Positions 33,739 through 45,816 of a stretch of DNA of 64,000 nucleotides are shown piece by piece. The notes below the pieces were generated by a model that saw only the letters and a list, made by a program, of their open reading frames with translations, made no database searches and was not told the origin of the DNA. Numbering within the stretch: position 1 is the stretch's first letter; each line of letters starts with the position of its first letter. The stretch comes from Hyphodiscus hymeniophilus. Its lineage: Eukaryota > Ascomycota > Leotiomycetes > Helotiales > Hyphodiscaceae. Made by a program: the position numbers and the translations under genes. Location of the stretch: positions 1,550,001 through 1,614,000 of the forward strand of contig VNKQ01000009.1 in NCBI GenBank assembly GCA_016508695.1, written 5' to 3'.

Positions 33739-36115
33739 TCACATTATTTTCGTGCCGAACAGACCGAGCTTTCTCATCCATCGTTTTCCATCACCAGCGT
33801 TTGCGAGAGCAGGGTCTTCTTCCCTGATCTTGACGCCGTACTGTTTGATACAGCAAGTGAATGCTTTGTTCCTGAACTGAACTTGCGCTGGAGACTTAGG
33901 ATCTAAATTAGTATTTTTCGGATCCACTAAACCACTATTGGCGTCACCTTCACTCAAGGCGATCGTTGGATGGGATGACTTGGATCTGGAATTATTCCCC
34001 GTATCTTCATCTTCTTTTTCATCGTCGCTGTCGAGAGGTGGTTGATCACCAGGCTTATAGCTCGAGGGAGGCGGCGACTTCGATTCCACTGAGGTCTGTC
34101 TCTTCGGTGTCTTTAATTGATCCAGGGCCGCTGTTTGTTCTTCCAGATCACCCCACAATATACATAGTCGCTCCTTGACCTCCTGTAAGGCTGCTGTGTC
34201 TCTCCGAAGACTACCAATTGTCAGTGTTATGCAAAGAGTCCTAAGTAGGCACTTACTTCGTGGCATCCATATCCAGGAGCATCTGTGCATCAAAATTGTT
34301 CACAAGCAACCACGTCCGCTCCTTAAAGGATTTGTCGCTAGCATCAACAACCTGCAGAGCGAATCTCCACTCCCATGACCTGTCTGCAAAACCCTTGCCG
34401 CTTCTGAAAGCTTGCATAGTTTCTTCCGGATCCGTGTCCTCACCTCCGCTGTAATCTGAAAGTATGTCAAAGTCGCTCCGTCGTCGTCCGATCGCAAAGT
34501 CCTCGACCTTGCGCGGGAAGAATCCGACAACCCGTACATTGGCTTTGCATTTCCTTATGTCGAAAGGGGCGTGGTACTCTCGGCTGGGATCTTTCGGATC
34601 CACAATTATTCTGGGTTTGAGGATATCCGTGAGAAGGACGGCTGGATGTTCAGGCTTTTCACAGCGTACTGGCTCTGGTCAGTTGCTAAACATCTCAAAA
34701 CGATATCCTAGTCACATACTGTTCTCGTTCAGATCCAGCCTGGCCCTGAGCTTCTCCTCTTTCGTTGCCGCTTTTCCCTCCACTCCCGCTCGCTTCTCCT
34801 TGCGTCGTGCCTTAGCGTTCTGCTTGAGAGGTTCATCTTCACGCTTGCGTTTCCCTGCCGATGTCGTATCTTGGATTTGAGACTTTTGCTTTTCAAATTT
34901 CACCTTCCACTCCAGCTTCCGAGTTACGGCGGCCTTCCAACGAGGATCGTTATCCTCAATGTTTTCCGCACTTTCTATGATTTCAACATTCACTTTCCCT
35001 TCGTCGTAATGTAGATACCCTTCAAGACACCCTCCAATTTTTCCATACGCAATCCGGACATTTTTTAATAGAACCCAGTCCCCGGTCTTGACTTGTTCCC
35101 TTGCAAAGCTGGCATGCTCGTCGAAAAGTGTAAGCTGAATAGACAATTTCCCGTAAGGGCCAGACCAATTGCTGACAGGCTTACGATGTGACTTGAGGTA
35201 ATTGAGCTCGTCCCCGTCACGCGCTGCTGTAGAATCACCTCCTCCCCAGATATGATCATAAAACTGGCTATTAGCAGTGTAGTCCGTTAGATGAAGAGTC
35301 AGTTGACCAGAAGGTGCATCATAGATTTTAACGGCCTCTCCCAGAAGATTGTAGTAAGTTCCCGTTTTGATGTCCTTGAGAAGCGCATATTTGCCTTTGA
35401 TGTTCATGGCCTGCTCCGACCGGTGCTGGAACTCCATGGTCGAGGGCAAGGCTAGGTCTGCCACATGCTGATTGGCATCAACCACATAACTCGTCTCGGA
35501 TAATGTGGGTGCTTTCAATGCTTTATTCGGGGGATGCGACCGCCATGGGACTTTTGTGATGCCAGATAATGACGCCGGTATTTGAGATGTGGACAGTATA
35601 TGGATTTCCGTGACATAATTGGTAAGTAGCGAAGGAAAACCGTCCCACATTTGAGCCTGCTAGGATAAGCTGTAACTCGAGAAAAACGAAGAGTGTGGTT
35701 GACCTTAGCATTGCGTACAAGAACAGCATCGCCAGCAGCAAACTTGGGCATGTGGTCTTGCGGCCAGAAAATGGTGATTTTCAGACCAGAGGACTCGTCT
35801 CGACTAGAGAAATCCAAGATCTGGAAAGTACATTTGAAATCTTTCCTCTGGTCAGCAAGGTTTCGTACCATGAAAGTCATGGAAAAGTCACGACGTACCA
35901 GTGCCTGATGTCTTGAATGGAGGCTGAAAATCCTTGACAAATCCGAGGACATTTATCAAATTACCATTCTTCAATGCTGTACTGGGTAATTCTTGAATTT
36001 GTTTGACGCTTAAAAAGCCTGGCGGTAGCACAATATCCGGCGAGGGGCGTGGGTCAGATATCTGAGAGCTTTCCATTTTCGTAGCGAAATGGAGGGTTGA
36101 TAGTGGTTTCTTCAC
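33739..36115 (-). CDS. POT1: Telomere single-strand-binding protein POT1
   Basis: Five exons (35899-36115, 35704-35840, 34720-35656, 34257-34674, 33739-34210) give 726 residues from the first ATG, or 713 from the ATG at 36076 (MESSQ). The first OB fold reads LINVLGFVKDFQPPFKTSGT joined to DFKCTFQILDFSSRDES and FWPQDHMPKFAAGDAVLVRNAK. AQMWDGFPSLLTN follows, in a typical POT1 pattern. A second OB fold is in GKLSIQLTLFDEHASF and WVLLKNVRIAYGKIGGCLEGYLHYD. The C-terminal exon ends with AFTCCIKQYGVKI and a basic WMRKLGLFG. POT1 caps the telomeric G overhang within shelterin. The first acceptor (GAAAG) was chosen to restore the GTDFKCTF motif. The gene is divergent from importin alpha. Confidence 0.9.
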
Positions 36116-36520
36116 TCGCCGTGTCTCATACGATTCTCCTCAGGTGAAATGCAGCAAAATAAAGAGCATCCATGGAGAAGAACAACTTGAAGGAACTTTC
36201 CTCATTCACTGATTAATTTGGCATCAGTTTTTTGTCAGAGGCATCGATCATTGTAAACAGACAACGCGACGTGATTGTGCTGAACCAGTGAATATCCGGC
36301 CTAGCGCATCTTTCTTTGAAGCCTTTCCCGATTCGGCCGTGGGTGCCCTCTTTGAACGTCAAATATCGACCAACTCAAAATCATTCTCATTTGCTTCTCC
36401 ATTTCAGACTCCTCACACCTTCCAACCACACAACGTCACCGACCGGATTTGAGGAATCCTGTCTGCGAAATACGTTTACATCCTGAGATCCCACAAGTTC
36501 TCGTTCTGCAAACCGCAAGC
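36116..36520. promoter_or_regulatory. Divergent POT1 / importin alpha promoter
   Basis: Only 405 bp separate the two start codons, so their promoters must overlap or abut. A C/T-rich leader precedes the importin start. No strong repeat was seen. Confidence 0.55.
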
Positions 36521-38510
36521 ATGGCCGAGCGTTACATCCCAGAGCATCGCCGCACTCAATTCAAGGCAAAGAATACCTTCAAGCCTGAAGAGTTGAGACG
36601 CCGCCGCGAGGAGCAACAAGTCGAGATTCGGAAAGCCAAGCGCGAGGAGAATCTTGCGAAGAGAAGAGGCATTGGCGGTGCTGATGGCTCCTCTCGACCC
36701 GGCGCTTCCTTGGGAGCGGAGGCAGACAGTGACGATGATACCGCTCCCACTGAGAGTCAGGTAAGCAGATCGCCCTTTCACCCATCCACGTCGTCTGGCG
36801 TGCCTATTTCGGGGAGTTTCGAGGCCTGAAACTGTCATGGAAGCTTCTTCTCGCTGTTTGTTTACTTTGTTTGGTGGGGTAGCGCTTTGCGACCGATGTT
36901 TTTCGCTTGTGCGTTGACCGCCATCAAACCCCCACAGTTCGATGAACGATAGGAGGCTGCACAACTCAGGCCAATTCGCGGAGCTTGGTTCCATACACAA
37001 TCAAAGAGCTGACTTGTGTTCTGCAAAAATAGTTGAACGAGGACCTGCCACAGATGGTTGAAGGTGTCTTCTCCGAACAAATCGACCTCCAAATTCAAGC
37101 CACTACGAAATTCCGAAAGCTTCTCTCAAAGGAGCGAAACCCACCTATCGAAGAAGTCATTAAGACTGGTGTTGTTGGTCGTTTCGTTCAATTTCTCAGA
37201 TCCCCCCACACTCTCGTACAATTTGAAGCTGCCTGGGCTTTGACAAACATTGCTTCCGGTTCAGCTCAACAAACACAAGTCGTTATCGAGGCCGGTGCTG
37301 TTCCCATCTTTGTTGAGTTGTTGGGTAGCCATGAGCCAGATGTCAGAGAGCAGGCTGTTTGGGCGCTTGGAAATATTGCTGGTGATAGCCCGTCATGCAG
37401 AGATTACGTTTTGAGCTGTGGTGCTCTCAAACCTCTTTTGAATCTCTTGGGTGACAGTCGCAAGCTTAGCATGCTTCGAAATGCCACTTGGACTCTCAGC
37501 AACTTCTGCCGTGGCAAGACCCCGCAGCCAGATTGGAACACCGTGAGCTCCATTTCTCCACTTTTCGCATAATGACAAGCTCACAATTTCAGCAGATCCT
37601 GCCCGCTCTACCCGTCCTCGCCAAGCTTGTTTATTCTCTTGACGATGAGGTTCTGATTGACGCTTGCTGGGCTATTTCATACCTTTCAGATGGTGCCAAC
37701 GATAAGATTCAAGCTGTTATTGAAGCTGGTATCCCTCGCCGCCTCGTCGAGCTGCTCATGCATGCCTCCACTTCAGTCCAAACCCCAGCTCTTCGATCAG
37801 TCGGCAACATTGTCACTGGTGATGACGTTCAGACACAAGTAATCATCAATTGCGGTGCTCTTCCTGCCTTGCTCTCGCTTTTGAGCTCAGGAAAGGACGG
37901 CATCCGTAAGGAAGCATGCTGGACCATTTCCAATGTCACTGCTGGCAACTCTACCCAGATCCAAGCTGTCATTGATGCAAATATCATCCCACCTCTCATT
38001 CATCTCTTATCAAATGGTGACTTGAAAACGCGCAAGGAAGCTTGTTGGGCTATTTCCAACGCTACATCAGGTGGACTTCAGAAGCCAGAGCAGATTCGTT
38101 ACTTGGTCAATCAAGGTTGCATCAAGCCTTTGTGTGATCTCCTTGCTTGCCCTGATAACAAGATTATTCAGGTCGCTCTCGATGGTCTCGAGAACATCTT
38201 AAAGGTTGGAGAGATGGACAAGGATGCCGCCGGCGAAGGACAGGAAAGCATCAACAGATATGCTCTGTTCATCGAGGAGTGCCATGGCATGGAAAAGATC
38301 CACGACTGCCAGACTAACGCCAATGAGGATATCTATATGAAGGCCTACAACATGATTGAAAAGTACTTCTCCGATGAGGAAGATGCTGGAGAAGAAATTG
38401 CCCCTCAGACCAACCAAACCGGAACCACATTTGGCTTCGGTCAAAACGCCGGCCAGCAAGGAGGTTTCAGCTTTGCTAATGCTAACGGCGGCGATTCAAT
38501 GGACATGTAG
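36521..38510 (+). CDS. SRP1: Importin subunit alpha (karyopherin alpha, Srp1/Kap60)
   Basis: Three exons (36521-36760, 37033-37542, 37596-38510) encode 554 residues. The N-terminal importin-beta-binding domain (RRTQFKAKNTFKPEELRRRR and following basic helix, about 1-55) is followed by armadillo repeats. These carry the conserved NLS-binding signature in AAWALTNIASG, AVWALGNIAGDS, ATWTLSNFCRG, ACWAISYLSDG and ACWTISNVTAGN. The C-terminal acidic region has NEDIYMKAYNMIEKYF and a Gly/Phe-rich end. The protein links cargo bearing a classical nuclear localisation signal to importin beta. The first intron is long for this window (272 bp). The second acceptor is a CAGCAG tandem, so a one-Gln variant is possible. 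Confidence 0.95.
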
Positions 38511-39199
38511 ATCAATATACGGTCAACATTTCCTTTGCGCAACACTAAACCAGTTCTTACATTTGCATACATCCGGAACCACCTACACCTTGTAATTGAA
38601 GTTGTCGAACCTTCATTACTGGTTCGAGCCGCCCAAAGCACGAAATTCGTATTCCCCCAGCACGACACCCACGACCCCTCCCCAACGATATCTCGCATCT
38701 CATCATCCGAGTGCGACGAACGACTAGCGAAAGATTCACCGTCATGTATTCCCCCCTTTCAGTCATCGCACACCCCCGGCACACTACATCTGGCGTTGTC
38801 CTTCATTTCAGACGTTTACTTTAGCTCACGAGACATGGTAGCTTGAAAGCTCCTGATCTCAGGTGGATATGGATTCTACGTCGGAGAGTTATGGAGTGCT
38901 TAGCATCCAGTACGGACGCTTCAAAGCTCCTACTCTTATTATGGATCAATCTTGAGAGATACATCAGCAGATAGCCATACCTGTGTTGATAGAAACTCCC
39001 GATGATGAATAAAGAACCTTCCGATGCATCCTGCTCCCAATGTGGCTGGGTGCTGTGTTGCACCTTCCTTTAACCTTAGCTCAAGATCAAGCTAAGTTGC
39101 AGCACCTTCTGCTCTTTCATTTTGTATCTCCTTCTCTCCTCAACATATCAAACTCCACTTGTAACTGTACCGCACTTCTGCAATTCAAAGACTTTCGAA
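38511..39199. other. Intergenic, nothing evident
   Basis: The 3' flank of importin alpha and the leader of the next ORF. ORFs of about 80-100 codons on both strands overlap each other and lack domains. Confidence 0.5.
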
Positions 39200-39436
39200 A
39201 TGGCTTCAAGTTTGACTCTCTCTGAAGTCGTGGCCACGCTCCTTGTTACGATATTTGCGCTCTTCGCGGTCCTACCATACCTTGTTGTTGCCTGTGGCTA
39301 CTTTCGGGACTCTGCTTTTGCACACAGAGTCTACCCCTCGGTCCCCTCCGATAAAGACATTGAGGCAAGACTCGGCATGATAAATTACAAGCTTGGGAAT
39401 ATGAGCGAGGGTATCGAAACGCAGCGGGCTCTGTAG
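39200..39436 (+). CDS. Small membrane protein ORF, unknown
   Basis: An ATG in good context (GAAATGG) opens a 78-residue frame. A strong membrane helix (VVATLLVTIFALFAVLPYLV) is followed by a polar segment with SDKDIEARLGMINYKL. Another frame downstream (39612-39737) encodes a coiled-coil-like segment, MSNVIETLRKNSDFEVEW, ending GRLKEKMD. The two could be exons of one gene, but I found no splice pair that keeps both frames, so either the gene is damaged or they are separate. The family is not recognised. Confidence 0.4.
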   Translation: MASSLTLSEVVATLLVTIFALFAVLPYLVVACGYFRDSAFAHRVYPSVPSDKDIEARLGMINYKLGNMSEGIETQRAL

Positions 39437-40085
39437 GGATCACGACCCATATGGCACCCAGTGTGGTAGGATACTCCGCCCGGTATTCGGGAGTGGCACC
39501 AATGGGATGGAAACGTGCGTTTCCCAGCTTGTCTCTACTGCTTTACGTGCGTTCTTTACTGACGTCTTTTAGTGCCGAACACTCCGCCAAACAGACCACA
39601 GGCTTAAGAAAATGAGCAATGTTATCGAAACCCTACGCAAAAATTCCGACTTCGAGGTTGAATGGCGCGGGATCCAGACGGATATGCTCATGGAAGTCTT
39701 CGAGAAAACTGGACGACTGAAAGAGAAGATGGATTGAGTGGGTACTGAGGGTATTGAGTACCAGTGCTAAGAGATTGAGACCGCCCGGTCGGCGTGAGTC
39801 GGATGATGATTGGGATTGGCGTTGTCAACCTTCTCCTATTTTAAGTAAGAAATCGATTTCATCACTCTCCTTCTTTCCCTCTCAATAGAGTGTATTCTTG
39901 AGACACTATTGGTATCTTGACTATTTCATGTACAAGTACATACTCCGGTTGTAACTAATTTTGCCAGCCATCGATACATTGCCTTCATCCACGAAGCTAT
40001 GCATAGATTCTTCAGTTTGCCCGAAACTCAGATCCTGTATGACTGGGGTTAGGAGACTGCTTCTACAGCCCGAACCGGATTCCTC
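39437..40085. other. Spacer with possible second exon
   Basis: It contains the short coiled-coil-like frame at 39612-39737 mentioned with the preceding ORF. The rest shows nothing I can support. Confidence 0.4.
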
Positions 40086-41153
40086 TCACTTGAAAGTAGC
40101 AGCTATTTCTCCTTCAAGGAAGTGAATTGGTTGTTGAGGTGGTAAGCGGTCACGGATGAAGAAATGTGTTTTACATTCTTCGGTTTCAGGACCACATCCA
40201 AGATCTTTCCAGATAGTGACTGTGAGTCTCATAATACAACCGTCGTACTCAAAATCAACCGTATATTCAGTTCGACAATATTGACATTGGTGAAGTCCCG
40301 AGCAGATATTTGTCGGTGAATCTTTTATAATGGTACCGTGCTCGTAAGGAAGTAACCTTGACCACTTCGCCCCTGCGAAGTGAGAACCCCTTGCTATGAT
40401 GCAGAGATTGGGAGGCCGCTCTATCGAATTGCACCGAAGATGGTCGCATATCCAGAAGATTATTGACTCTCGATTGAAGTCTGTCCACGTGCCATGGAAA
40501 GCTATGGTTTTGCAGGTGAATAGGGAACCATTTTTTATTCGACATTCTGCTTTCCGTGTCATGACAAGTTTCCTATCCGGTCCTCCACTCCAGGGGACTG
40601 TTAGGGATCTTTGTGACATGAGATTCATCAAATTGCGGGTTTGAGCATCATGACCGAAGTGGTGGTAATGTTTCATCGCCATCTTGAAAACAGTAGTGCT
40701 GAAGTTCTTGTGCATGAGCATTGTAACCATTTTCTCTATATCTTCGTGAAGACAATCCGGGCGTACTACTGACGAAGGCCGATATTCGAAATGGCTCTCG
40801 GTGTATCTGCTGGCATCTCGTATCCTGTGAAGCTTTTTGCAAGAATTGCAAACAATCTGGTCCTGAAGATCATGATCCATAAGTTTCAAGAACACCAATG
40901 TTTCCTGGTCTGAGGTCGCTAGGCTCTCAAGGTACTGAGTTCCGACCAAGAGAAGAATGTAACGACACGATAGGGAAAATGATACAGCTGATGCCAGAGG
41001 GAGATCGTTCGCAACATGTTGTAGTAGCTCTGTAGGGAGCTTGGCCAAAAGGGAGTATTCAAGTGCATCTGGCCTCTGGACAGCAGGAGGATGAAAGACA
41101 CGTTTTGTTCTTTCTTGAAAAAGGACGAATAGTCTCTTGATGTGGTCCATCAT
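40086..41153 (-). CDS. F-box-like protein
   Basis: A single exon of 355 residues. An F-box motif is visible at about 36-75 (LAKLPTELLQHVANDLPLAS, then SLSCRYILLLVG). The rest contains scattered cysteines in pairs, CNSCKKLH near 100 and CQYCRTEY near 290, that could bind zinc. Fungal F-box proteins recruit targets to SCF ubiquitin ligases through Skp1, and large lineage-specific families of this length are common. The target cannot be inferred. Only the F-box is recognisable. Confidence 0.65.
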   Translation of the reverse strand: MMDHIKRLFVLFQERTKRVFHPPAVQRPDALEYSLLAKLPTELLQHVANDLPLASAVSFSLSCRYILLLVGTQYLESLATSDQETLVFLKLMDHDLQDQIVCNSCKKLHRIRDASRYTESHFEYRPSSVVRPDCLHEDIEKMVTMLMHKNFSTTVFKMAMKHYHHFGHDAQTRNLMNLMSQRSLTVPWSGGPDRKLVMTRKAECRIKNGSLFTCKTIAFHGTWTDFNRESIIFWICDHLRCNSIERPPNLCIIARGSHFAGAKWSRLLPYEHGTIIKDSPTNICSGLHQCQYCRTEYTVDFEYDGCIMRLTVTIWKDLGCGPETEECKTHFFIRDRLPPQQPIHFLEGEIAATFK

Positions 41154-42021
41154 TCAGTTCAGGTAAGATATTATAGAATTATTGCTACCGTGAGAAAAGG
41201 ATTTGGAACAATTACAGTAGTCGGCTCAAGATATGGACCGACGTGGGGTAGCTAGTATCATCACATGATCGGGGTATGTGATTCTACGACTTCCGCTCTA
41301 CCGTCATTCATAGCATCCCAACCAATGGCCTGGGGACGGGGATGTGGGCGAGTGGTACTACCTTACGCCGCAGTAGGAGGTGAGCTGGAGTTGGTCCATA
41401 AAAATGAGCTAAAACCGTCAGTCCATTTTCAGATAGATGTGGAAAAGATCCGTTTTTGTGAACGTTTACCACTTCATACTACGCTTGATAGAATTAGTTC
41501 TATATTTTATTAAAAAGGAAAGGGAGGAGCATGTGCACTGCTTTGTTCTAGACACATTTTAGATCATTGGCTACGGTAATAGCATACTATAAGTGATTTC
41601 AGTGCTAGACGGCTTGGAATCTAAATGTGTAGGACCTTAAATTCAAAGTTTTGGGTCAATGGTTAGAAGAAACCTCGATGAACGCATAAAACGAAGTAAA
41701 ATTGGGTTCATTTTAAGTAATCGTGGGCCTACTGATGCTTGAGATGATGCAAGAAGTGAAGCTATTGATATTGCGATTTGCGAGGTCGTCGATAATTTCT
41801 CAATCGACTCAGCCTTGTCACGTGAGAAAGCAAGGCTGACTTGAAGCCCTGAAAGTGTGGGTACATTGTCCGCCGACCCCAACAGTGTCATGCGACCCCA
41901 CATCCCATCCCTCATATCTACTATTCTCCTTCCCCAGATCTCCACTCCTACAATGTCTTTCTCTACCAATTGCCCTTATACTATGGTTTCATAGTAACAA
42001 AAACTTCACATCCACCCAACT
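41154..42021. other. Intergenic, nothing evident
   Basis: Upstream flank of two divergent genes (F-box and GH78). Two short ORFs on opposite strands (41265 and 41643) lack domains. Confidence 0.5.
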
Positions 42022-44465
42022 ATGTATTTCATACGTCTTGCCTGCCTCGGCATTTTATTTACACATTCAAAAGCCTCTTATCCAGGTCCTGACTACGAAA
42101 AGTTACCCTTCAATACCATTTTCCCTGGTCCTTGGGACAGCAACATTCGAGCTCCCTCCAATAAATCACAAATACTGCCTGTCAAAATATTTAATTTTGA
42201 AGGTGCTGTCTCTGGAGCCGAAGCAGTGCTGCAGGATGCAGAACGAGCTAGCGGAGTATCGTGGTTGATCAGCCCTGGAGGCTTGATCACATTCGAATTC
42301 GCCGAGAATATTGGCGGAAGGTATGTAAGACCAATTGTTGAGAAAGAAGTGTGTTGATGATCAGTAGAGTCTGCTTTGAAGTCGATGATTTGAAAAACGA
42401 TCCTTTCCTCATTCTCTCCTATTCCGAATCTCCTTTCTTCGCTGGTCGAGAATGCGATGCTACGGGCGACCGGCAGGCCCGAGATTTACCGCTGTCTTTT
42501 TCGATAAAGCGTACTGGGGTGAATTGTGTTGCACCGGGATATATCAGGGGTGCTTTCAAATACCTGACCGTGTACATGTCCACAGATGACACGCCCACTG
42601 AAGGGGGATACTGGCATGATGGACACTCTGCACCGCAGATACAAGTTGTCAAATCACCGCCTTGGTATAGCAGAATTGGCCAGAAATTTTTGGGCTCCAA
42701 ATCGCTCAAAAATGAGACTGGGGAACCAGCTGTGTCAATCTCGGCAGTTTGGGTCAATTGCACAGCATTTCCTTCGCAACCCAATGGGCGAGCGTACACA
42801 GGATACTTTGACAGCTCTTCCTCTCTTCTGAATCGCATTTGGTATTCAGGCGCATGGACTCTCCAACTCTCCACACTAAATCCTAATGAAGGAGGCTCAT
42901 TAATCGATTTCAACCGAAACTTCGATCATAATAATGCACCGCAAGGGGCTTGGTATTCCAACTACACTGTTGCAAGTGGCACTGCAGTTACCACGGATGG
43001 TGCAAAAAGGGATCGGATGGTATGGCCGGGAGATATGACGATTGCTGTCCCCGGTATTGCAGTCTCGACTTACGATATGCTCGCTATTCGCAATGCTCTG
43101 GATGTAATCTATAATAACCAGTACGGCGATGGCTCTATGCCCTATGCGGGACCACCTATGGGCGCTTTTGGAGAATTTAGCGATACATACCACTTACACA
43201 CCCTTATTGGAACATATTACTACGTGCTCTACTCTGGTGATCTGGACTGGCTGATAGGACGTTGGGCTGCATACACCAGAGCATTAGGTGTCAGCATTGG
43301 GAAAGTGGACGAGTTCAACCTTTTGCACGTATCTTCGGGATCTGACTGGAATCGCTGGGGTATGACAGGGCATAACGTTGAAGCCTCTGCAATTCTCTAT
43401 GAAGTCTTGAAAAACAGTATTCAGCTGGCCTTGTGGATCGATAAAAATGAAACCAGTACCAGAGGCGAAGCGTGGTCTGCCACACGAGAACGCCTCCAAA
43501 ATGGTATTTCAACCCTCTACTGTCCCGCCAATGGCATGTATTCGGACAACAAAGGTCGCCGGAGTTGCACCGGGCCCGAGAAAGTTCTTCCCCAGGATGG
43601 AAATTCCTGGGTTCTAATGTCTCGGGCCTTTACATCCCAAGACCACGCCAACCACGTATCCTCTAACCTTCGCCAGCGCTGGAACAAATTCGGTGCTCCG
43701 GCCGTTGAATTCCCCAACGTCATGTCACCGTTCGCTTCATCTTTCGAACTACTTGGACACCTTGGAGCAGGGAATCCTGACGCGGCTGTGGAATTGATGG
43801 AGCTGATGTGGGGATATATGCTCGATGGCCCTGGCATGACAAATTCCACTACCATTGAAGGATACCGTGTTGATGGATACGTTCATTATCCAGCATACTG
43901 GGCGGCTGCGAGGAACTCGCATGCCCATGGCTGGTCTTCGGGCCCAACTGCTGCGTTAATGCAGGGAGTTCTTGGGATCGAACTCACGTCTCCCTTAGGC
44001 GCAACATGGAAGATTGAGCCAAAGCTTACTAAATGGCTCTCCTACGCAAAAGGTGGATTTGCGACTAGGTTGGGAAAGTTCGAAGTCGCAGTTGAGTTGA
44101 TGAAATCTCTTCGCACCGGAAGGAGAGCGGAGATGATCAATGTCGCTGTTCCTTCAAATACTAGTGGAACCATTTTGTGGGGTGAAGAAGCGGTCTTCGT
44201 GACGAAAGTGCATACGAGTACGATCGGGGCACGGCATCGGTTCTGGCGGTTCGTGGACAGTGAGACTGCCACGGAAACTGAGGGCGAGGGGAGCGATCAG
44301 GTTAACATCTGGACCTCAGATATGGAGGGCGAGTGGATTCGAGACGAAGAATGGGTGAAGCCGCGTGTTGAAGAAAGGCTTGCCGGCGTGGTCGATTGGG
44401 ACTTACTAGAGGAGGGGTATTTGCTTGCGGGCCAGAAGTTCATTGGGCCTCTTCCGCCGCCGTAG
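42022..44465 (+). CDS. Secreted GH78-type alpha-L-rhamnosidase-like glycosidase
   Basis: Two exons (42022-42320 and 42368-44465), joined by a 47-bp intron, encode 798 residues. A signal peptide is visible (MYFIRLACLGILFTHSKA), so the enzyme is secreted. After an N-terminal beta region the (alpha/alpha)6 barrel of six-hairpin glycosidases shows MVWPGDMTIAVPGIAVST, QYGDGSMPYAGPP, YYYVLYSGDLDWL, GSDWNRWGMTGHN and AHGWSSGPTAALMQGVLGI. The C-terminal beta-sandwich follows. This arrangement fits the GH78 rhamnosidase group, which removes rhamnose from plant glycosides and pectin side chains. The acceptor CAGTAG was chosen to restore NIGGRVCFEVD. The exact sugar specificity is not readable. Confidence 0.85.
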
Positions 44466-44952
44466 AAATACGCAAATGGGAATGGCAAGGAGAAGGGACT
44501 AGAGTCATTCAAGAAAGTGCCTGAGAAGCTAGACGAGCAAGACGAGCAGAATCTAGTGAACAACTTGAAGCGCTGAGAGGCTCATAGAGCAAGGACCTTG
44601 TGGAGAACAGGGAGGAATTGAAGAAGCGAATGGCTAAGGTGCCCATTTGAATTGTATTCAGCACATCTTGAATTCTGATTCATGGAGATAGGCAAGCTTT
44701 TTGAAGTTGAGTTCTCCAAGCTGTCTCTGGGTCTGAGAATAGATCACAAGTTTTTATTATCTTGTGCAAAAAAGTCCCAAGTCGTGGTTTACTCGGGCTT
44801 AGATGCTGCGATCGTACCGTCCTTCCCTACGTTTCTACTTGACCTACTGCATTATACTTCTTGACTTTAACATAAGGGATACGGCTAACTTGCACTCCCC
44901 AACGCCAAACTCAGATCGGCACTCCATACTATGGTGTCTCTAAGGGTCATGT
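44466..44952. other. Intergenic, nothing evident
   Basis: Spacer between convergent genes (GH78 and aprataxin). One 60-codon ORF without features. Confidence 0.5.
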
Positions 44953-45816
44953 CTATTCCCTCTTCCACTCCTCATACTCCATCGCCAAATGCTCCTTCAG
45001 CGCCGTAAATCGATTTTGGTAATTTCTCCCACAACGCCAACACTTCATATCCTCATTCAAATAACTTCCTTTCCTGCGCTCATCATCCTCCGCCAGCGGA
45101 AAATCTTTCAGATCCACAAAAAACCGCGTTGCAAAACTGTTGTAATGTTTCCTATGCATGAGACACACCGAATACCTATCTGCACTTATGACATGGACAT
45201 GGAGATGGCTCATAGAAGGATGAGCATGGACCCCGACATTGACCTCCTTCTCCCAGTCTCGTCCTTCAGGCAACTCCTCCGCCTCGACCTCCCCATTTAG
45301 CACCGCCTCTCGAGCCTCATCCTGTTTCGACACCGGTCCGAACTTCCGTTGCAGTTCCTTTGCGACCAATACCTTTAGCTTCTGGGCCTCGACTCGTACT
45401 GCAGCTAGGAATTCAGCGTCATCGAATGCGTCAAAAGGATGCAAATCGGTGTGGTTCGCGGATCGTGGTAGGAGGAGGCAATGTACGCTTGATTTCGGGT
45501 AGAGGTCGTTGATCGCGACGAATGAGTCATTGAAATATACCACGACCGATGGATCGTACTTCTTGGGGTTATTGATGTACTGCCCCAGACCGTCGCGGCC
45601 ATTAAAGAAAGAGGGGTTGTTTGCGGAACGCTTCGATTTTGAAGGTGGGGATTCGGGTGCTTTGCGCTTGGCAGACATCAACTCTGAGACTGGTGGCAAT
45701 TGGTCAGCAGGCGCATTGGAGTATGAGAAGTTGGATAAGATACATGCGTTGCGAGGTTTTGAAGACGAGGCTGACGACGAGGCTGGTTCTGCCGGAGCTG
45801 AAATTTCGTCCTCCAT
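44953..45816 (-). CDS. HNT3: Aprataxin-like DNA-adenylate hydrolase Hnt3
   Basis: One exon of 287 residues from the ATG at 45816 (MEDEIS). The frame stays open upstream to 45915, but the shorter start suits the family better. The HIT domain spans about 75-235, with FNDSFVAINDLYPKSSVHCLL and the histidine triad HPSMSHLHVHVIS. A C-terminal zinc finger of the C2HE kind follows, CWRCGRNYQNRFTALKEH then LAME. Aprataxin removes AMP from 5'-adenylated DNA ends left by abortive ligation and so rescues single-strand break repair in the nucleus. A disordered Ser/Pro/Lys-rich N-terminal segment replaces the FHA domain of animal proteins, as in yeasts. Confidence 0.92.
   Translation of the reverse strand: MEDEISAPAEPASSSASSSKPRNACILSNFSYSNAPADQLPPVSELMSAKRKAPESPPSKSKRSANNPSFFNGRDGLGQYINNPKKYDPSVVVYFNDSFVAINDLYPKSSVHCLLLPRSANHTDLHPFDAFDDAEFLAAVRVEAQKLKVLVAKELQRKFGPVSKQDEAREAVLNGEVEAEELPEGRDWEKEVNVGVHAHPSMSHLHVHVISADRYSVCLMHRKHYNSFATRFFVDLKDFPLAEDDERRKGSYLNEDMKCWRCGRNYQNRFTALKEHLAMEYEEWKRE

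Noticed and set aside
42419..42913. 164-codon minus-strand ORF
   Set aside because: Antisense shadow of the GH78 gene, which has a signal peptide and clear family motifs on the plus strand.
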